From UBA2199 sp964628035 (GTDB lineage Bacteria > Acidobacteriota > Aminicenantia > UBA2199): a DNA stretch of 64,000 nucleotides. Below are positions 33,343 to 42,243 of this stretch, in pieces; position 1 is the first letter of the stretch, and the number at the start of each line of letters is the position of its first letter. Below the pieces are notes generated by a model, which was given only the letters and a program-made list of their open reading frames with translations, had not been told where the DNA came from and made no database searches. The position numbers were made by a program, and so were the translations under genes. The stretch is from positions 1 to 64,000 of the forward strand of contig CAZVPI010000009.1 of NCBI GenBank assembly GCA_964628035.1, in the 5' to 3' direction.

Positions 33343-36300
33343 TCGCCTCATCGCCGCCTCCCTGCGCCGCCGCGGCCTGGTCCTGGCCGGCGTCGTCCTG
33401 CTGGCCGCCCTGGGTGTCTGGTCCCTGCTGCGCATCCCCATCGACGCCTTTCCCGACGTCTCCAACATCCAGGTCGAGCTCCTTTCCGCCGCCCCGGGCA
33501 TGTCGCCGCCCGAGGTCGAGCGCTTCGTCACCTATCCCATCGAGACCGCCATGCGCGGACTGCCGCGCCTCTCCCAGGTGCGTTCGGTGTCCAAGGCCGG
33601 GCTGTCGGTGGTCACCGTCATCTTCGCCGACGGCGTGGGCATCTACTTTGCCCGCCAGCTCGTGCTCGAGCGGCTGATCGAGGCGCGCGAGCAGGTCCCG
33701 GAGGGCGTGCAGATCGCGATGGGGCCGGTGTCAACGGCCATGGGCGAGATCTACCAGTACACGCTGCAGCGGTCGGGCACGCTCGCCGGCATGGACGAGA
33801 AGGAGTTCCTCACCCTGGCGCGGACGGTCCAGGACTGGACCCTGTCGCCGCTGCTCAAGTCCGTTCCCGGCGTCAGCGAGGTCAACTCCTTCGGGGGCTA
33901 CACCCGTCAGGTCCTCGTCGAGGTGGACCCGGGCCGGCTCATGGCCCACGACCTGCCGCTCGCCGCGGTGGGGGAGGCGCTGCGCCGCAACAATCTCAAC
34001 GCCGGCGGCAACATTCTGGAGCAGGGCGAGCGCCAGTATCTCGTGCGCGGCGTCGGGCTGCTGCAGTCTCTGCAGGACATCGGCGCCGTCGTGCTGAAGA
34101 CGGTGCGCGGCAACCCGGTCCTGGTGCGCGACGTGGCGACGGTCCGCAACGGCCATGCCGTCCGCCAGGGCGGCGCCGTCCAGGACGGCCGGGGCGAGTG
34201 TGTCGGCGGCGTGGTCATGATGCTGCGCGGCGCCAACGGCCGCGAGGTGGTGCGGGCCGTGGAGCGTCGCGTCGCCGAGATCAACGCCTCGGGGGCCCTG
34301 CCCGCGGGACTGCGCATCGTCCCCTTCTACAACCGCAGCGACATCATCCATCATGCCGTCTCCACGGTGAGCGAGGCGCTGCTGCTCGGCTCCCTGCTGG
34401 TGGTGCTGGTCCTGTATCTGTTCCTGCGCAGCCTGCGCGGTGCCTTCATCGTCGTCCTGGCCCTGCCGCTGTCGATGCTGTTCACCTTCATCCTGATGCG
34501 CGCCGCTGGCGTCTCGGCCAACCTCATGTCCCTCGGCGGCCTGGCCATCTCCGTCGGCATGATCATTGACGCCACCATCATCCAGGTGGAGAACGTGCAG
34601 CGCCATCTCGGCGCCGGCGCCGGAGGCGGGCGCAGACTGGCAACGGTGCTGCAGGCGGTGTTGGAGGTGCGCAAGCCGTCGATCTTCGGCGAGCTGATCA
34701 TCGCCCTGACCTTCATTCCCATCATCGCCCTGCAGGGAATCGAGGGCAAAATGTTCCTGCCCCTGGCCTTCACCCACGTCATCGCCCTCCTCGCCTCGCT
34801 GCTGTTGTCGATCGCCGTCATCCCGGCCCTCTGCCGCGTCGTGCTCCGCCCTCAGGCCGAGAAGGAAAGCGTCCTGGTCGCCGGGGCGCGGCGCGCCTAC
34901 CTGCCGGTCCTGCGCTGGGCGCTGGGACACGGCCGCCTGCTGGCCGTGATCGCCGTGGCGCTGCTGGCCGGCTCGCTGCTGCTGCTTCCCCGCCTGGGTA
35001 CCGAGTTCATGCCGGTCATGGACGAGGGCGCCTTCGACATGGACATCCAGTTCCTGCCCGGAATCTCCCTGGAGCGATCGCTGGCCCTGAGCCGCGAGGT
35101 CGAGGCCCGGCTGATGAAGTTCCCGGAGCTGCGCACGATCGTCGGCAAGACCGGGCAGACGGGCATTGCCCTGGAGGCGCGCGGCGTGGAAAAGACCGGC
35201 TTCGTGGGCATGCTGAAGCCGCGCCGCGAGTGGACGTCGGCCCGCAGCCGCGAGGAGCTCTTTGGCCTCATGCGCCGCTCGCTGGCCGACATCCCGGGCA
35301 TGGCCTTCTCCTTCAGCCAGCCCATCGCCTGCCGCATCGACGAGCTGGTGGCGGGCACCAAGGCCCAGCTCATCATCCGCCTGTTCGGCGAGGACCTGGA
35401 GGTCCTCAAGGCGAAAGGCGGGGAGATCGCCGCCATCCTGCGGCGCCTGCGCGGGGCTGAGGACATCGCCGCCGAAGTCGTCTCCGGGCAGCCCTACCTC
35501 ACCGTCCGCCCCGACCGCGCCCGTGTCGTCCGCCTCGGCCTGAGCGTGCAGGACGTGCAGGACGCCGTGGAGACGGCCGTGGGCGGCAGGACGGCGACTC
35601 GGCTCTATGAGGGCGACCGCTTCTTCGACCTGCAGCTGCGCTACCCCGAGGGCGAGCGGAACTCGGCCGAGGCCCTGCGCGCCATCCGCGTGCGCGCCCC
35701 CGGCGGCGCCTGGGTTCCCCTGGAGCAGGTGGCCGACATCGACACGGTCGAGGGACCCAGCCAGATCAGCCGCGAGAACGGCATGCGCCGGATCGGCGTC
35801 GAGTGCAACATCTCGGGCCGCGACCTGGGCGGATTCGTAGCCGAGGCGCGCCGGGCCGTGGGCCGCGGCGTGCGCCTGCCGGCGGGCTATTTCCTGGAGT
35901 GGGGCGGGCAGTTCGAGAACCAACAGCGGGCCATGCGGCGGCTGGCCGTCATCCTGCCGCTGACCATCGGCCTGGTGCTGCTCTTTCTGTACCTGACCTT
36001 CGGCTCGCTGCGCGTTGCCCTGCTGGTCATCCTCAACCTGCCCTTTGCCCTCATCGGCGGCGTGCTGGCCCTCTTCCTGTCCGGTCTCTACCTGTCGGTC
36101 CCGGCCTCGGTCGGCTTCATCGCCCTCTTCGGGATCGCCGTCCTGAACGGCATCGTGCTGCTGGCCCACATCACCCAGCTGCAGGAGACGGGGATGCCGC
36201 TGGTCGACGCCATCGTCGGCGCCGGCCTGGACCGGCTGCGGCCGGTGCTGATGACGGCGACCATCACCGTCTTCAGCCTGCTGCCGCTGCTCTTCGCCCA

Positions 36301-36454
36301 GGGACCGGGCTCGGAGATCCAGCGGCCGCTGGCGGCGGTGGTGGTCGGCGGGCTCATCTCCTCCACGCTGCTGACGCTGGTGCTGCTGCCCGCGCTCTAC
36401 CGCATGTTCCCGGGCCGGTCGCAGGAGGGGCCGGGCGGAGAGCGCCAGGGCTAG
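33329..36454 (+). CDS. Heavy-metal-efflux RND transporter (CzcA/CusA family)
   Basis: 1041 residues, full length. The N-terminus has FPDVSNIQVELLSAAPGMSPPEVERFVTYPIE, a heavy-metal RND hallmark. The proton-relay helix 4 reads GLAISVGMIIDATIIQVEN: Asp414 and Glu421 are kept, but the first Asp of the Co/Zn/Cd DFG-type motif is Ser408. The porter loop ACRIDELVAGTKAQL is CzcA-like and lacks the first copper-binding Met of CusA. So the ion, divalent or Cu/Ag, is undecided. Neighbouring CDF and CopA genes show this is a metal-homeostasis region. The stop overlaps the convergent CDF gene. Confidence 0.93.
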   Translation: MAILDRLIAASLRRRGLVLAGVVLLAALGVWSLLRIPIDAFPDVSNIQVELLSAAPGMSPPEVERFVTYPIETAMRGLPRLSQVRSVSKAGLSVVTVIFADGVGIYFARQLVLERLIEAREQVPEGVQIAMGPVSTAMGEIYQYTLQRSGTLAGMDEKEFLTLARTVQDWTLSPLLKSVPGVSEVNSFGGYTRQVLVEVDPGRLMAHDLPLAAVGEALRRNNLNAGGNILEQGERQYLVRGVGLLQSLQDIGAVVLKTVRGNPVLVRDVATVRNGHAVRQGGAVQDGRGECVGGVVMMLRGANGREVVRAVERRVAEINASGALPAGLRIVPFYNRSDIIHHAVSTVSEALLLGSLLVVLVLYLFLRSLRGAFIVVLALPLSMLFTFILMRAAGVSANLMSLGGLAISVGMIIDATIIQVENVQRHLGAGAGGGRRLATVLQAVLEVRKPSIFGELIIALTFIPIIALQGIEGKMFLPLAFTHVIALLASLLLSIAVIPALCRVVLRPQAEKESVLVAGARRAYLPVLRWALGHGRLLAVIAVALLAGSLLLLPRLGTEFMPVMDEGAFDMDIQFLPGISLERSLALSREVEARLMKFPELRTIVGKTGQTGIALEARGVEKTGFVGMLKPRREWTSARSREELFGLMRRSLADIPGMAFSFSQPIACRIDELVAGTKAQLIIRLFGEDLEVLKAKGGEIAAILRRLRGAEDIAAEVVSGQPYLTVRPDRARVVRLGLSVQDVQDAVETAVGGRTATRLYEGDRFFDLQLRYPEGERNSAEALRAIRVRAPGGAWVPLEQVADIDTVEGPSQISRENGMRRIGVECNISGRDLGGFVAEARRAVGRGVRLPAGYFLEWGGQFENQQRAMRRLAVILPLTIGLVLLFLYLTFGSLRVALLVILNLPFALIGGVLALFLSGLYLSVPASVGFIALFGIAVLNGIVLLAHITQLQETGMPLVDAIVGAGLDRLRPVLMTATITVFSLLPLLFAQGPGSEIQRPLAAVVVGGLISSTLLTLVLLPALYRMFPGRSQEGPGGERQG

Positions 36455-37407
36455 GCCGGGCGGTAGATGTCGGGCTCGATGAAGATCTTCTTGAACTCGG
36501 GATGCAGGCGGCGGAGATCGGACTCGATGCCGTTGATCAGGCTGCAGATCTGCGCCGCGCTCAGCCGCGGGTCGAACTCGGCCTTGACCGCCAGCAGGAT
36601 GTCGTCGGCGCCCAGGTGCAGAGAGCGGATGTGGATGACGCGGGCGACGCTCTCCTCCTCCAGCAGCAGCCGGCGCACCCGGCGCAGCAGCTCCGGGTCG
36701 GCCCCTTCGCCGATCAGCAGCGACTTGGTCTCCCAGCCCATCAGCAGCGCCGTCACGGCCAGCAGCACGCCGATGAGCACCGAGGCCAGGCCGTCGAAGA
36801 GGAGGATGCCGGTGACATGCTCGGCCAGCAGCGCCGCCAGGGCGATGCCCAGGCCGACCAGGGCCGCCGTGTCCTCGAGAAAGACCACCACCAGCTCGGC
36901 CTTTTTGGTGCGGTGCAGGAAGGAGAGCAGGCCGGCGGCGCCGCGCTCGGCGCGGATGCTGCGCAGGGCGACGCGCAGCGAGGCGGCCTCGGCCAGCAGG
37001 GCGGCCAGCAGGACCACGATGGCCAGCGGCAGGCGCTCGACGGGAGCGGGATGGCGCAGCTTGTGCACCCCCTCGTACACCGAAAAGAGGGCTCCGGAAG
37101 TGAACAGGATGATGGCCACGATGAAGGGCCAGAAGTAGCCCTCGCCGGAGAAGCCGAATGGATGAAGCTCGTCGGCCTTGCGCTCCGCCTTGCGCATGCC
37201 CACGAAGAGCAGGACCTGGTTCAGGGTGTCGGCGCTGGAGTGGATGGCCTCGGCCAGCATGGCCGACGAGCGGGTGAGGGCGGAGACCGCGAACTTGACC
37301 GCGGCAATGAACAGGTTGGCCAGGAAGGCGGCCAGGACGACCGTGTGCGAGCCCTTCCTTTTTTTCATTGGACGGATGCCGGAATTTTCTGTTGCATGGG
37401 ATTTCAT
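36451..37407 (-). CDS. Cation diffusion facilitator (CDF) metal exporter, ZnT9-like subgroup
   Basis: 318 residues. Helix 2 carries HSSADTLNQ and helix 5 LEDTAALVG, giving metal-binding Asp/His and Glu/Asp pairs. The Glu-Asp helix 5 variant and the HPFGFSGEGYFWPFI segment resemble the ZnT9-like branch of the family. A C-terminal cytoplasmic domain (about 235-318) follows. It exports Zn or related divalent ions by proton antiport; specificity is inferred. The start at 37407 fits a leaderless promoter; Met at 37368 is an alternative. Its TAG and the RND gene's TAG share the palindrome CTAG (36451-36454). Confidence 0.88.
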   Translation of the reverse strand: MKSHATENSGIRPMKKRKGSHTVVLAAFLANLFIAAVKFAVSALTRSSAMLAEAIHSSADTLNQVLLFVGMRKAERKADELHPFGFSGEGYFWPFIVAIILFTSGALFSVYEGVHKLRHPAPVERLPLAIVVLLAALLAEAASLRVALRSIRAERGAAGLLSFLHRTKKAELVVVFLEDTAALVGLGIALAALLAEHVTGILLFDGLASVLIGVLLAVTALLMGWETKSLLIGEGADPELLRRVRRLLLEEESVARVIHIRSLHLGADDILLAVKAEFDPRLSAAQICSLINGIESDLRRLHPEFKKIFIEPDIYRPA

Positions 37408-37416
37408 CGAAACGTC

Positions 37417-37445
37417 ATTGTAGCGCCGCAGCGCCCGGTTGTCAA
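37417..37445 (-). promoter_or_regulatory. Sigma-70-type promoter of the CDF gene, near-leaderless
   Basis: On the minus strand TTGACA (37445-37440), 17 bases, TACAAT (37422-37417). The predicted start near 37410 is 3 bases before the ATG at 37407; no ribosome site is visible. Confidence 0.7.
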
Positions 37446-37619
37446 CCCGGATCAAGAGAAGTGGCAGGGTTAGTGTTGGTGAAAGCAAAACCAGGAAAAG
37501 CTGTTTCCTCATGCGATTTTGTGCACAGATATTCGGCGACAATGGACAGGTTGTGGGCCGGGAGCGCGGGGGTTGGGAGAACATGCCCTACATCAAATGG
37601 GCCATTCGAAAGAAATTCC

Positions 37620-37835
37620 AAGTTCAAATTCCGATTACCCCAACAAGGGCCTTAGCGAACTATCCGGCAGGCCACGTTGCCTTTTTCTTCGTTTGGCTCA
37701 CATCGTCCCCGTCAGGGGATTGGGACATGGGTGCTTGGTGCTTGTTTGGGATTTGGAGCTTGGAAACGGGTGCTTTGGTCCTACTCGTTTCAAAAGTTAT
37801 CCTGCAAAGTCATCTAGGACAGATCTGAACGAACA
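37620..37835 (-). repeat. Long dispersed repeat, inverted copy of 58160-58410
   Basis: Reverse-complementing this block gives, in order, CAGATCTGTCC, ATGACTTTGCAGG, AGCACCC-TTTCCAAGC-CCAAATCCCAAAC, CATGTCCCAATCCCC, CGGGGACGATGT, CCAAACGAAG-AAAAGGCAACG, and TAGTTCG-TAAGGCCCTTGTT, all of which occur in the same order at 58160-58410. Plus-strand heptamers run 37721-37776. The remaining spacer 37446-37619 has no recognisable gene. Confidence 0.85.
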
Positions 37836-37841
37836 CCAGCA

Positions 37842-40082
37842 CTACGAGTCCGTTTTCGAACTTCTCTTGATCGGCGGCACATACCGCTTCAGCAGCAGGG
37901 ACAGCGACACGACGGTCACCGAGCTCATGGCCATGGCCAGCCCGGCCAGCTCGGGGGGCAGCAAAATCCCCAGCGCGGGATAAAGAACTCCGGCGGCCAG
38001 CGGCACCAGGGCGGCATTGTAGGCGAAGGCCCAGAAGAGGTTCCAGCGGATGCGGGCCATGACCTTGCGGCTCAGCTGCACGGCGGCCACGGCGTCGGTC
38101 AGGTCGTCGCGCACCAGGACGATGTCGCCGCTCTCGACGGCCACATCGCTGCCGCCTCCCACGGCGACTCCCAGGTCGGCCTGGGCCAGGGCCGGCGCAT
38201 CGTTGATGCCGTCGCCCACGAAGGCCACGGCCTCTCCTTGCTCCTGGAGGCGGCGCACCTCGCCCGCCTTGTCCTGGGGCAGGACCTGGGCCAGGACCCG
38301 GTCGATGCCGGCCTGGCGGCCGATCACCGCCGCCGAGCGCGGGTTGTCGCCGGTGATCATGGCCGCGGCCATTCCCAGGCGCAAGAACCCGGCCACGGCC
38401 GGCGCCGCAGACGGCTTGACGGCGTCGGCGACGGCCAGCACGCCGGCCAGGGCGGGGCCGCGAGCGACCAGCACGGTCGTCCGCCCCTCCCCCTGCAGGC
38501 GCTCGATGGCGGCCTCGGCGGCCTCCAGGCCGGAAACGCCGCGGCGCCGTAAATGGGCGACGCTGCCCATGGCGATCTCTTCCGTCCCCAAACGGGCGCT
38601 CACCCCTTCCCCCTCCCGGGTGTCGAATCCGTCGGCCACAGGCACGACGAGGCCGCGGGCTGCGGCGGCGCGCACGGCCGCCTCGCTCAGGGGGTGCCGC
38701 GAGCCGCTGCCCACGGCGGCGGCCAGGCGCAGCACGTCTTCATCGGTCTCCCCGGGTGCGGGGACGATCTCCGCCACCTCGGGCCGGCCGACGGTCAGGG
38801 TGCCCGTCTTGTCGAACAGGACGGTGGTCAGCCGCCCGGCCGCTTCCAAGGCCTCGCCGCGGCGGATCAGGATCCCCAGCTCGGCTCCGCGTCCGATGCC
38901 GACCATGACCGCCGTGGGCGTGGCCAGGCCCAGGGCGCAGGGGCAGGCGATGACCAGGACCGAGATCAGGATGGTCAGCGAGAACAGGAAGGACTCGCCG
39001 GCCCAGAGATGCCAGGCCAGGAAAGCGGCCAGGGCCACGGCCAGGATCAACGGGATGAAAACGGCGACCACGCGGTCGGCCAGGCGCTGCAGGGGCGGTT
39101 TCATGCCCTGGGCGGCGCGCACCAGCTGGATGATCTGGGCCAAAAGCGTCTCGCGGCCGACGCGGGCGGCGGCCAGGCGCAGCACGCCGTTGCGGTTGAT
39201 GGTGCCGCCGATCACGTCGCTGCCGGCCTGCTTGAGCACCGGCAGCGGCTCGCCGCTGACCATGGCCTCGTCGACATAGCTGGAGCCGGAAAGGACCCGC
39301 CCGTCGACGGGGACCCTCTCCCCGGGCCGCACCAGCAGTTCGTCGCCGACCACGACCGCCTCCACCGGCACGGCCTCCTCCCGCCCCTGGCGGACGACGA
39401 CGGCCGTCTTGGGGCGCAGGTCCAGCAGCCGGCGGATCGCCTCCGAGGTGCGGCCCTTGGCGCGCGCCTCGAGGTATTTGCCCAGGTTGAGGAAGGCGGC
39501 CAGCAGCACCACGGTGTCATAGAACAGGAAGCCGTGGGGCAGAAGGGAGAAGGTGGCCGCCAAGCTGGCGGCCAGGGCCACGCCGATGCCCAGGGCGTAC
39601 ATCACGTCCATGTTCAGGCTGCGGTTGCGCAGCGACCGGGCCGCGGCGGCGAAAATCGGCAGTCCCAGGAAGGCGATCCCCGGCAGCGAGAGGGCCAGCA
39701 TGGCCAGGCGCCAGGCCGGTGCAGGATGGCGCATGAGCAGCATGGCCGCCATCAGCGGCAGGCCGGTGGCGAAGCCGACGACGACGCGGCGCAGGCGCAG
39801 GCGCAGCTCGGCGGCGCGCTCCCGTGCCTCCTCCTCACCCGCGGCCTCGGCGGTGCCCAGGTAGCGGTAGCCGGCCTTCTCCACCGCTATTCTCATCTCC
39901 GCCGGCCCGGCCCGGTCCGAATCGTAGACGACCGTCGCCTCCTCGCTGGCCAGATTCACCGCCACCTCGCCGATGCCCGGCACCTGGCGCAGCGACTTTT
40001 CCACAGCGGCGGCGCACAACGCGCAGTGCATGCCGCCGATGCGAATTTCGGTCCGGATCTTCCTTTCCTCATTTGCGTCCAT
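37842..40082 (-). CDS. copA: Copper-translocating P1B-type ATPase
   Basis: 746 residues. An N-terminal heavy-metal-associated domain has GMHCALC (Cys20, Cys23). The membrane CPC motif is in CPCALGLATPTAVM, phosphorylation is at DKTGTLT, the SRHP motif and the hinge GDGINDAPAL are present. YN in helix 7 (AFAYNAALVPLA) and MxxSS in helix 8 (MAMSSVTVVSLS) mark the Cu(I)-exporting subgroup. It pumps Cu(I) out of the cytoplasm. GGAG lies 7 bases before the start, and a TACAAT -10 box lies at 40110-40105 with a weaker CTGACA upstream. The extreme C-terminal codons run into the adjacent repeat. Confidence 0.95.
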   Translation of the reverse strand: MDANEERKIRTEIRIGGMHCALCAAAVEKSLRQVPGIGEVAVNLASEEATVVYDSDRAGPAEMRIAVEKAGYRYLGTAEAAGEEEARERAAELRLRLRRVVVGFATGLPLMAAMLLMRHPAPAWRLAMLALSLPGIAFLGLPIFAAAARSLRNRSLNMDVMYALGIGVALAASLAATFSLLPHGFLFYDTVVLLAAFLNLGKYLEARAKGRTSEAIRRLLDLRPKTAVVVRQGREEAVPVEAVVVGDELLVRPGERVPVDGRVLSGSSYVDEAMVSGEPLPVLKQAGSDVIGGTINRNGVLRLAAARVGRETLLAQIIQLVRAAQGMKPPLQRLADRVVAVFIPLILAVALAAFLAWHLWAGESFLFSLTILISVLVIACPCALGLATPTAVMVGIGRGAELGILIRRGEALEAAGRLTTVLFDKTGTLTVGRPEVAEIVPAPGETDEDVLRLAAAVGSGSRHPLSEAAVRAAAARGLVVPVADGFDTREGEGVSARLGTEEIAMGSVAHLRRRGVSGLEAAEAAIERLQGEGRTTVLVARGPALAGVLAVADAVKPSAAPAVAGFLRLGMAAAMITGDNPRSAAVIGRQAGIDRVLAQVLPQDKAGEVRRLQEQGEAVAFVGDGINDAPALAQADLGVAVGGGSDVAVESGDIVLVRDDLTDAVAAVQLSRKVMARIRWNLFWAFAYNAALVPLAAGVLYPALGILLPPELAGLAMAMSSVTVVSLSLLLKRYVPPIKRSSKTDS

Positions 40083-40141
40083 AGTGTCTCCAAGTCAGTT
40101 ACATATTGTATGCCGGCCGGGCTTTTGTCAGCAAAAAACGG

Positions 40142-40290
40142 GGTCCATCTCACGAATTACGAATCACGATGGCTCTTTTGGTGCCGCCACCACCACTATC
40201 ACCACCACGTCCACTTCTGATTGAACTTGGAATTTGTTTGGCATGGGGTGCTTGGCGCTTGGCATTGTAGTCTTGCCAGTTTCTTACCTG
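40142..40290 (+). repeat. Repeat fragments with two heptamer arrays
   Basis: CACGAAT, TACGAAT, CACGATG (40151-40171), then a CCACCACCACTATCACCACCACG tract like copies 1-4, then GAACTTG, GAATTTG, TTTGGCA, TGGGGTG, CTTGGCG, CTTGGCA (40223-40264) as at 58405-58455. 40291-40434 also matches the 58460-58545 region (AAACC-TTACAG-GCCGTC-AAAACG). No gene is supportable in 40111-40434. Confidence 0.75.
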
Positions 40291-40434
40291 GCCATCAATA
40301 CTGTTTTGTCCCCCTCAAAACCTTTTACAGAGTTCGCCGTCTGCCTTGAAAACGGATTATTTTAAAAAGCAATGCACCAACACTGATACTTCGTTCTCTT
40401 GGTCCTGCCTAGCGCCATGCGCCTTATGCCGAGG

Positions 40435-41895
40435 TTACTTCATCTCCTTGAGCAACTCGGCCGCCAGGAACCACTTGCGGTACTCGAGGCCGTGCAGGTA
40501 ATTGTCGATGATGCGCCGGGCCAGCGGGCGGTCGCTCTGCAGCAGGAAGGCGAACTCCTTTTCGTGGCTCTTCAGGTCGTCGAAGAGGAATTCCTCGAAA
40601 TTGCGCCAGATTTTCGCCACCTTGTCGATGCGCTCACGGTAGCGGCGGTCGACCGCCTGGGAAAGGCGGGCGTAGGTGGTGAAGGAGAGGCCCGGATCGT
40701 CGAAGGCCTGGGCGGGCAGCGGGGCGAAATGGCTCTTCCAGGCCGGCTCAGGCCTTTCGCGGCTCGACCCCAGCGGCGCGCTTCCCATGGCAGGATACCA
40801 GGGGGAGAAGGCGTTGCTGTCGGGCCGGCGCGGGGCGATCCAGACAACGGCGGCGAGATCGGCCGGGAGCCAGGAGCGGAGATGGGCGACGAAGGCGTAC
40901 TGCGTGGATTCGGTGCAGATGGTGCGGTTGCGGCCCGAGTTGGGCGAGCCCTCGCGGTAGTGGTCGCTCAGGTCGTGCTTCGTCCCCTCGTAGTGGTCGC
41001 GCAGCACCCGGAACAGGTCGCGCAGCCGCAGCCCCGATTGGGGCCTGAACGAGAAGGGCAGCGGCGCGCCCAGCTTGACGGGCCTGGCGGCCAGCAGGTC
41101 GACGCCGCGCCACTGGCGCATGACATTGCGCATGTCGGCGTAGGCGCCGGGATCGGAGTAGGCCCTGGCGAAGTCGAACTCGCCGTCGCGGCCGGGATCG
41201 TACCACCCCCGGCTCTGGGCGTACTCCACGATGTCGGGCGAGCCCAGGAAGCGGTCCTTGTCGGCGAGGTCGACGCGGGTGATGGTGTAGCGGTTGGCGA
41301 TGACCGCCACTTCGTTGTCCGGGACGCGGGCCGCCAGCCAGCGCTTGCCCTTGACGGCGTGCAGCAGCCAGCCTTCGCCGGAGTCGGCGATGACGTAGGT
41401 GCGCCCCGGGGAGTTGTAGCCCAGGCGGGCGATCAGGTCGCCGGCGATGCGCACCCCCTCGCGGGCGGTCCGCGCCCGCTCGGCGACGAGGCGCCGCAGG
41501 CTGAAGCCGATGCCGCCCTCGCTCAGCTCCCCCCGGTCCTCGCGCGACGGGCAGGCGTCGGAGGCTATGGCCACGCCGTGCTCGTTGACATAGGAGTCGC
41601 CGAAGTCCATCCCGGGCAGTTCGAGCCACAGCAGCCCCGACGCGGCGCCGGGCTGCGCCAGCTGCAACCCGCTCTGCAGGACGAAGAACTCGCCGCGCTG
41701 GAACTCGCGCGCCGGCACCTTGTGGATGTTGAGCACCTGGCGGCCGGTGTCGTCCTCGTTGTGGGCCAGCAGCACCGAGCCGTCGGCCGACGCCTTTTTC
41801 CCGACCACGATGGAAAAGCAGCTCCAGTCGCCGTCGCCGGCGAACAGCCCCAGGCCGGGCAGAAGGAAGATCAGGAAAAGCGCGATTTTTCTCAT
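40435..41895 (-). CDS. Exported peptidase family C69 (dipeptidase PepD-like)
   Basis: 486 residues. A signal peptide (MRKIALFLIFLLPGLGLFA) is followed by Cys26 in SCFSIVVGKKASADGSVLLAHNEDD, the conserved Cys/Ser-nucleophile region of C69 N-terminal-nucleophile hydrolases. GIGFSLRRLVAERARTAREGVRI, a YVIADSGEGWLLHAVKGKRW-like segment and ESTQYAFVAHLR follow. C69 enzymes cleave dipeptides with broad specificity; a periplasmic peptide-scavenging role is inferred. The open frame extends 65 codons upstream, but that part is repeat. TATGCT lies 12 bases before the start and no ribosome site is seen. Confidence 0.87.
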   Translation of the reverse strand: MRKIALFLIFLLPGLGLFAGDGDWSCFSIVVGKKASADGSVLLAHNEDDTGRQVLNIHKVPAREFQRGEFFVLQSGLQLAQPGAASGLLWLELPGMDFGDSYVNEHGVAIASDACPSREDRGELSEGGIGFSLRRLVAERARTAREGVRIAGDLIARLGYNSPGRTYVIADSGEGWLLHAVKGKRWLAARVPDNEVAVIANRYTITRVDLADKDRFLGSPDIVEYAQSRGWYDPGRDGEFDFARAYSDPGAYADMRNVMRQWRGVDLLAARPVKLGAPLPFSFRPQSGLRLRDLFRVLRDHYEGTKHDLSDHYREGSPNSGRNRTICTESTQYAFVAHLRSWLPADLAAVVWIAPRRPDSNAFSPWYPAMGSAPLGSSRERPEPAWKSHFAPLPAQAFDDPGLSFTTYARLSQAVDRRYRERIDKVAKIWRNFEEFLFDDLKSHEKEFAFLLQSDRPLARRIIDNYLHGLEYRKWFLAAELLKEMK

Positions 41896-42013
41896 GCCAT
41901 AGTAGTAGCATAAGCGCCGCATTTTGACAAAAAGGGGGGATCGGTTTGACCTGAGGGGTCTTGGCATGCTCGGCGCACGGTTCACGACCCACGCATGGTG
42001 AGGAATTGAACAT

Positions 42014-42242
42014 GGCGCACGGCATACGGCGTACGGCGCATGGCAACGGCAATAGAGCGAGGTCATCCGGAACACGCGCCGTTTCTGCACGCCCGGGGAT
42101 TTTCCCTTCCCCTGCGCTTTCCTCCTTGTGCCTTACGTCGAGGGCTTTGCCTGCCGTCAGCCGTCAGCCTTCTGCCGAGGGTTTTTCTCTTCCCTTGCGC
42201 CCCATGCCAAGTTCTTTGCCTCCCCGTCACTCGTCACTTCTC
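42014..42242. repeat. Spacer with three heptamer arrays
   Basis: GGCGCAC, GGCATAC, GGCGTAC, GGCGCAT, GGCAACG (42014-42048); GCCGTCA, GCCGTCA, GCCTTCT, GCCGAGG (42153-42180); CGTCACT, CGTCACT, TCTCACT (42225-42245). The last array contains the stop codon of the downstream methyltransferase. The rest of 41913-42243 is CCTTTTC/CCTTGCG-like sequence with no gene. Confidence 0.75.
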
Positions 42243-42243
42243 A

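Noticed and set aside
33731..36169. 812-codon minus-strand frame opposite the RND pump
   Set aside because: Gln/His/Asp-rich composition is the antisense echo of the pump gene, with no start signal.
37439..37983. Short plus-strand ORFs in the CDF-copA spacer
   Set aside because: They fall in the dispersed repeat and run into antisense copA; homologous copies at 58160-58545 do not keep the frame.
30377..40082. Metal-resistance region as a recently acquired genomic island
   Set aside because: No integrase, transposase or tRNA boundary; base composition and promoter style look like the rest of the window.
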